Part shown: piece by piece, positions 30,002 to 30,012 of the stretch
Position numbering within the stretch: the first letter of the stretch is position 1
How the letters are laid out: each line of letters starts with the position of its first letter
Source: an uncultured Oscillospiraceae bacterium
GTDB taxonomy: Bacteria; Bacillota; Clostridia; Oscillospirales; Ruminococcaceae
NCBI GenBank assembly: GCA_910587135.1
Contig: CAJULF010000031.1
Location: forward strand, 1 to 30,012
Direction: 5' to 3'
DNA length: 30,012 bases
Notes under the pieces: generated by a model
Seen by the model: the letters and a program-made list of their open reading frames with translations, nothing else
The model's database searches: none
Told to the model about the DNA's origin: nothing
Made by a program: the position numbers and the translations under genes

Positions 30002-30012
30002 AATAAAAATCT

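Overview
The window reads as a chromosomal segment of a low- to mid-GC Gram-positive anaerobe, most likely class Clostridia (Oscillospiraceae/Ruminococcus-like). The gene order remA-gmk-priA-def-fmt-rsmB-rlmN-prpC-prkC-rsgA is the classic Firmicutes 'spo' housekeeping cluster. Shine-Dalgarno sites are strong, several promoters are near-perfect sigma-A, and the encoded families (RemA, PASTA kinase, AlsT, YdcC-like lipoprotein context) are typical of that group. The species assignment is inference from gene content.

Layout. 1-1400: dcd (dCTP deaminase) and a TIM-barrel amidohydrolase, plus strand. 1694-3670: a dCache methyl-accepting chemotaxis protein on the minus strand, with a consensus promoter and a cre-like palindrome in its leader. 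4012-17298: the long plus-strand housekeeping run. It holds remA, gmk and priA, two peptide deformylase genes flanking a CPBP membrane protease, then fmt, a P-loop kinase, rsmB, rlmN, prpC, prkC and rsgA. It makes guanine nucleotides, restarts replication forks, formylates and deformylates N-termini, modifies and matures ribosomes (RsmB, RlmN, RsgA), and signals through Hanks-type phosphorylation (PrkC/PrpC). 17893-18486: a TetR regulator. 18818-22039: a minus-strand group (GNAT, single-TM protein, nnr, lipoprotein). 22656-24215: the amino acid:cation symporter alsT. 24260-26158: a LacI-type sensor/GGDEF fusion on the minus strand. 26360-27578: an ECF sigma factor overlapping a membrane protein with a 33-residue tandem repeat. 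27883-29709: glmS.

The most unusual content is intergenic. Six related copies of a ~195-200 bp structured repeat (near 1466, 17450, 18554, 22295, 27629 and 29736) share terminal inverted repeats of the type GTCAGCYTGTA, an outer AAATTTC-rich stem and two inner hairpin arms. Arm sequences change between copies while pairing is kept. At least three copies sit between two versions of a hairpin whose sequence is specific to that locus and often looks like the local transcription terminator. This suggests a small mobile or REP/MITE-like element that targets or duplicates terminators. One degenerate copy appears to supply the -35 box of the glmS promoter.

Other points worth a second look: an apparent AUU start codon for rsgA, DEEG instead of DEEH in the PriA helicase motif II, a hairpin that would bury the Shine-Dalgarno of the lipoprotein gene, absence of rpoZ and coaBC from the gmk-priA junction, and a sharp drop in GC in the 5' part of rlmN. 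All calls come from reading the sequence; no database search was run.
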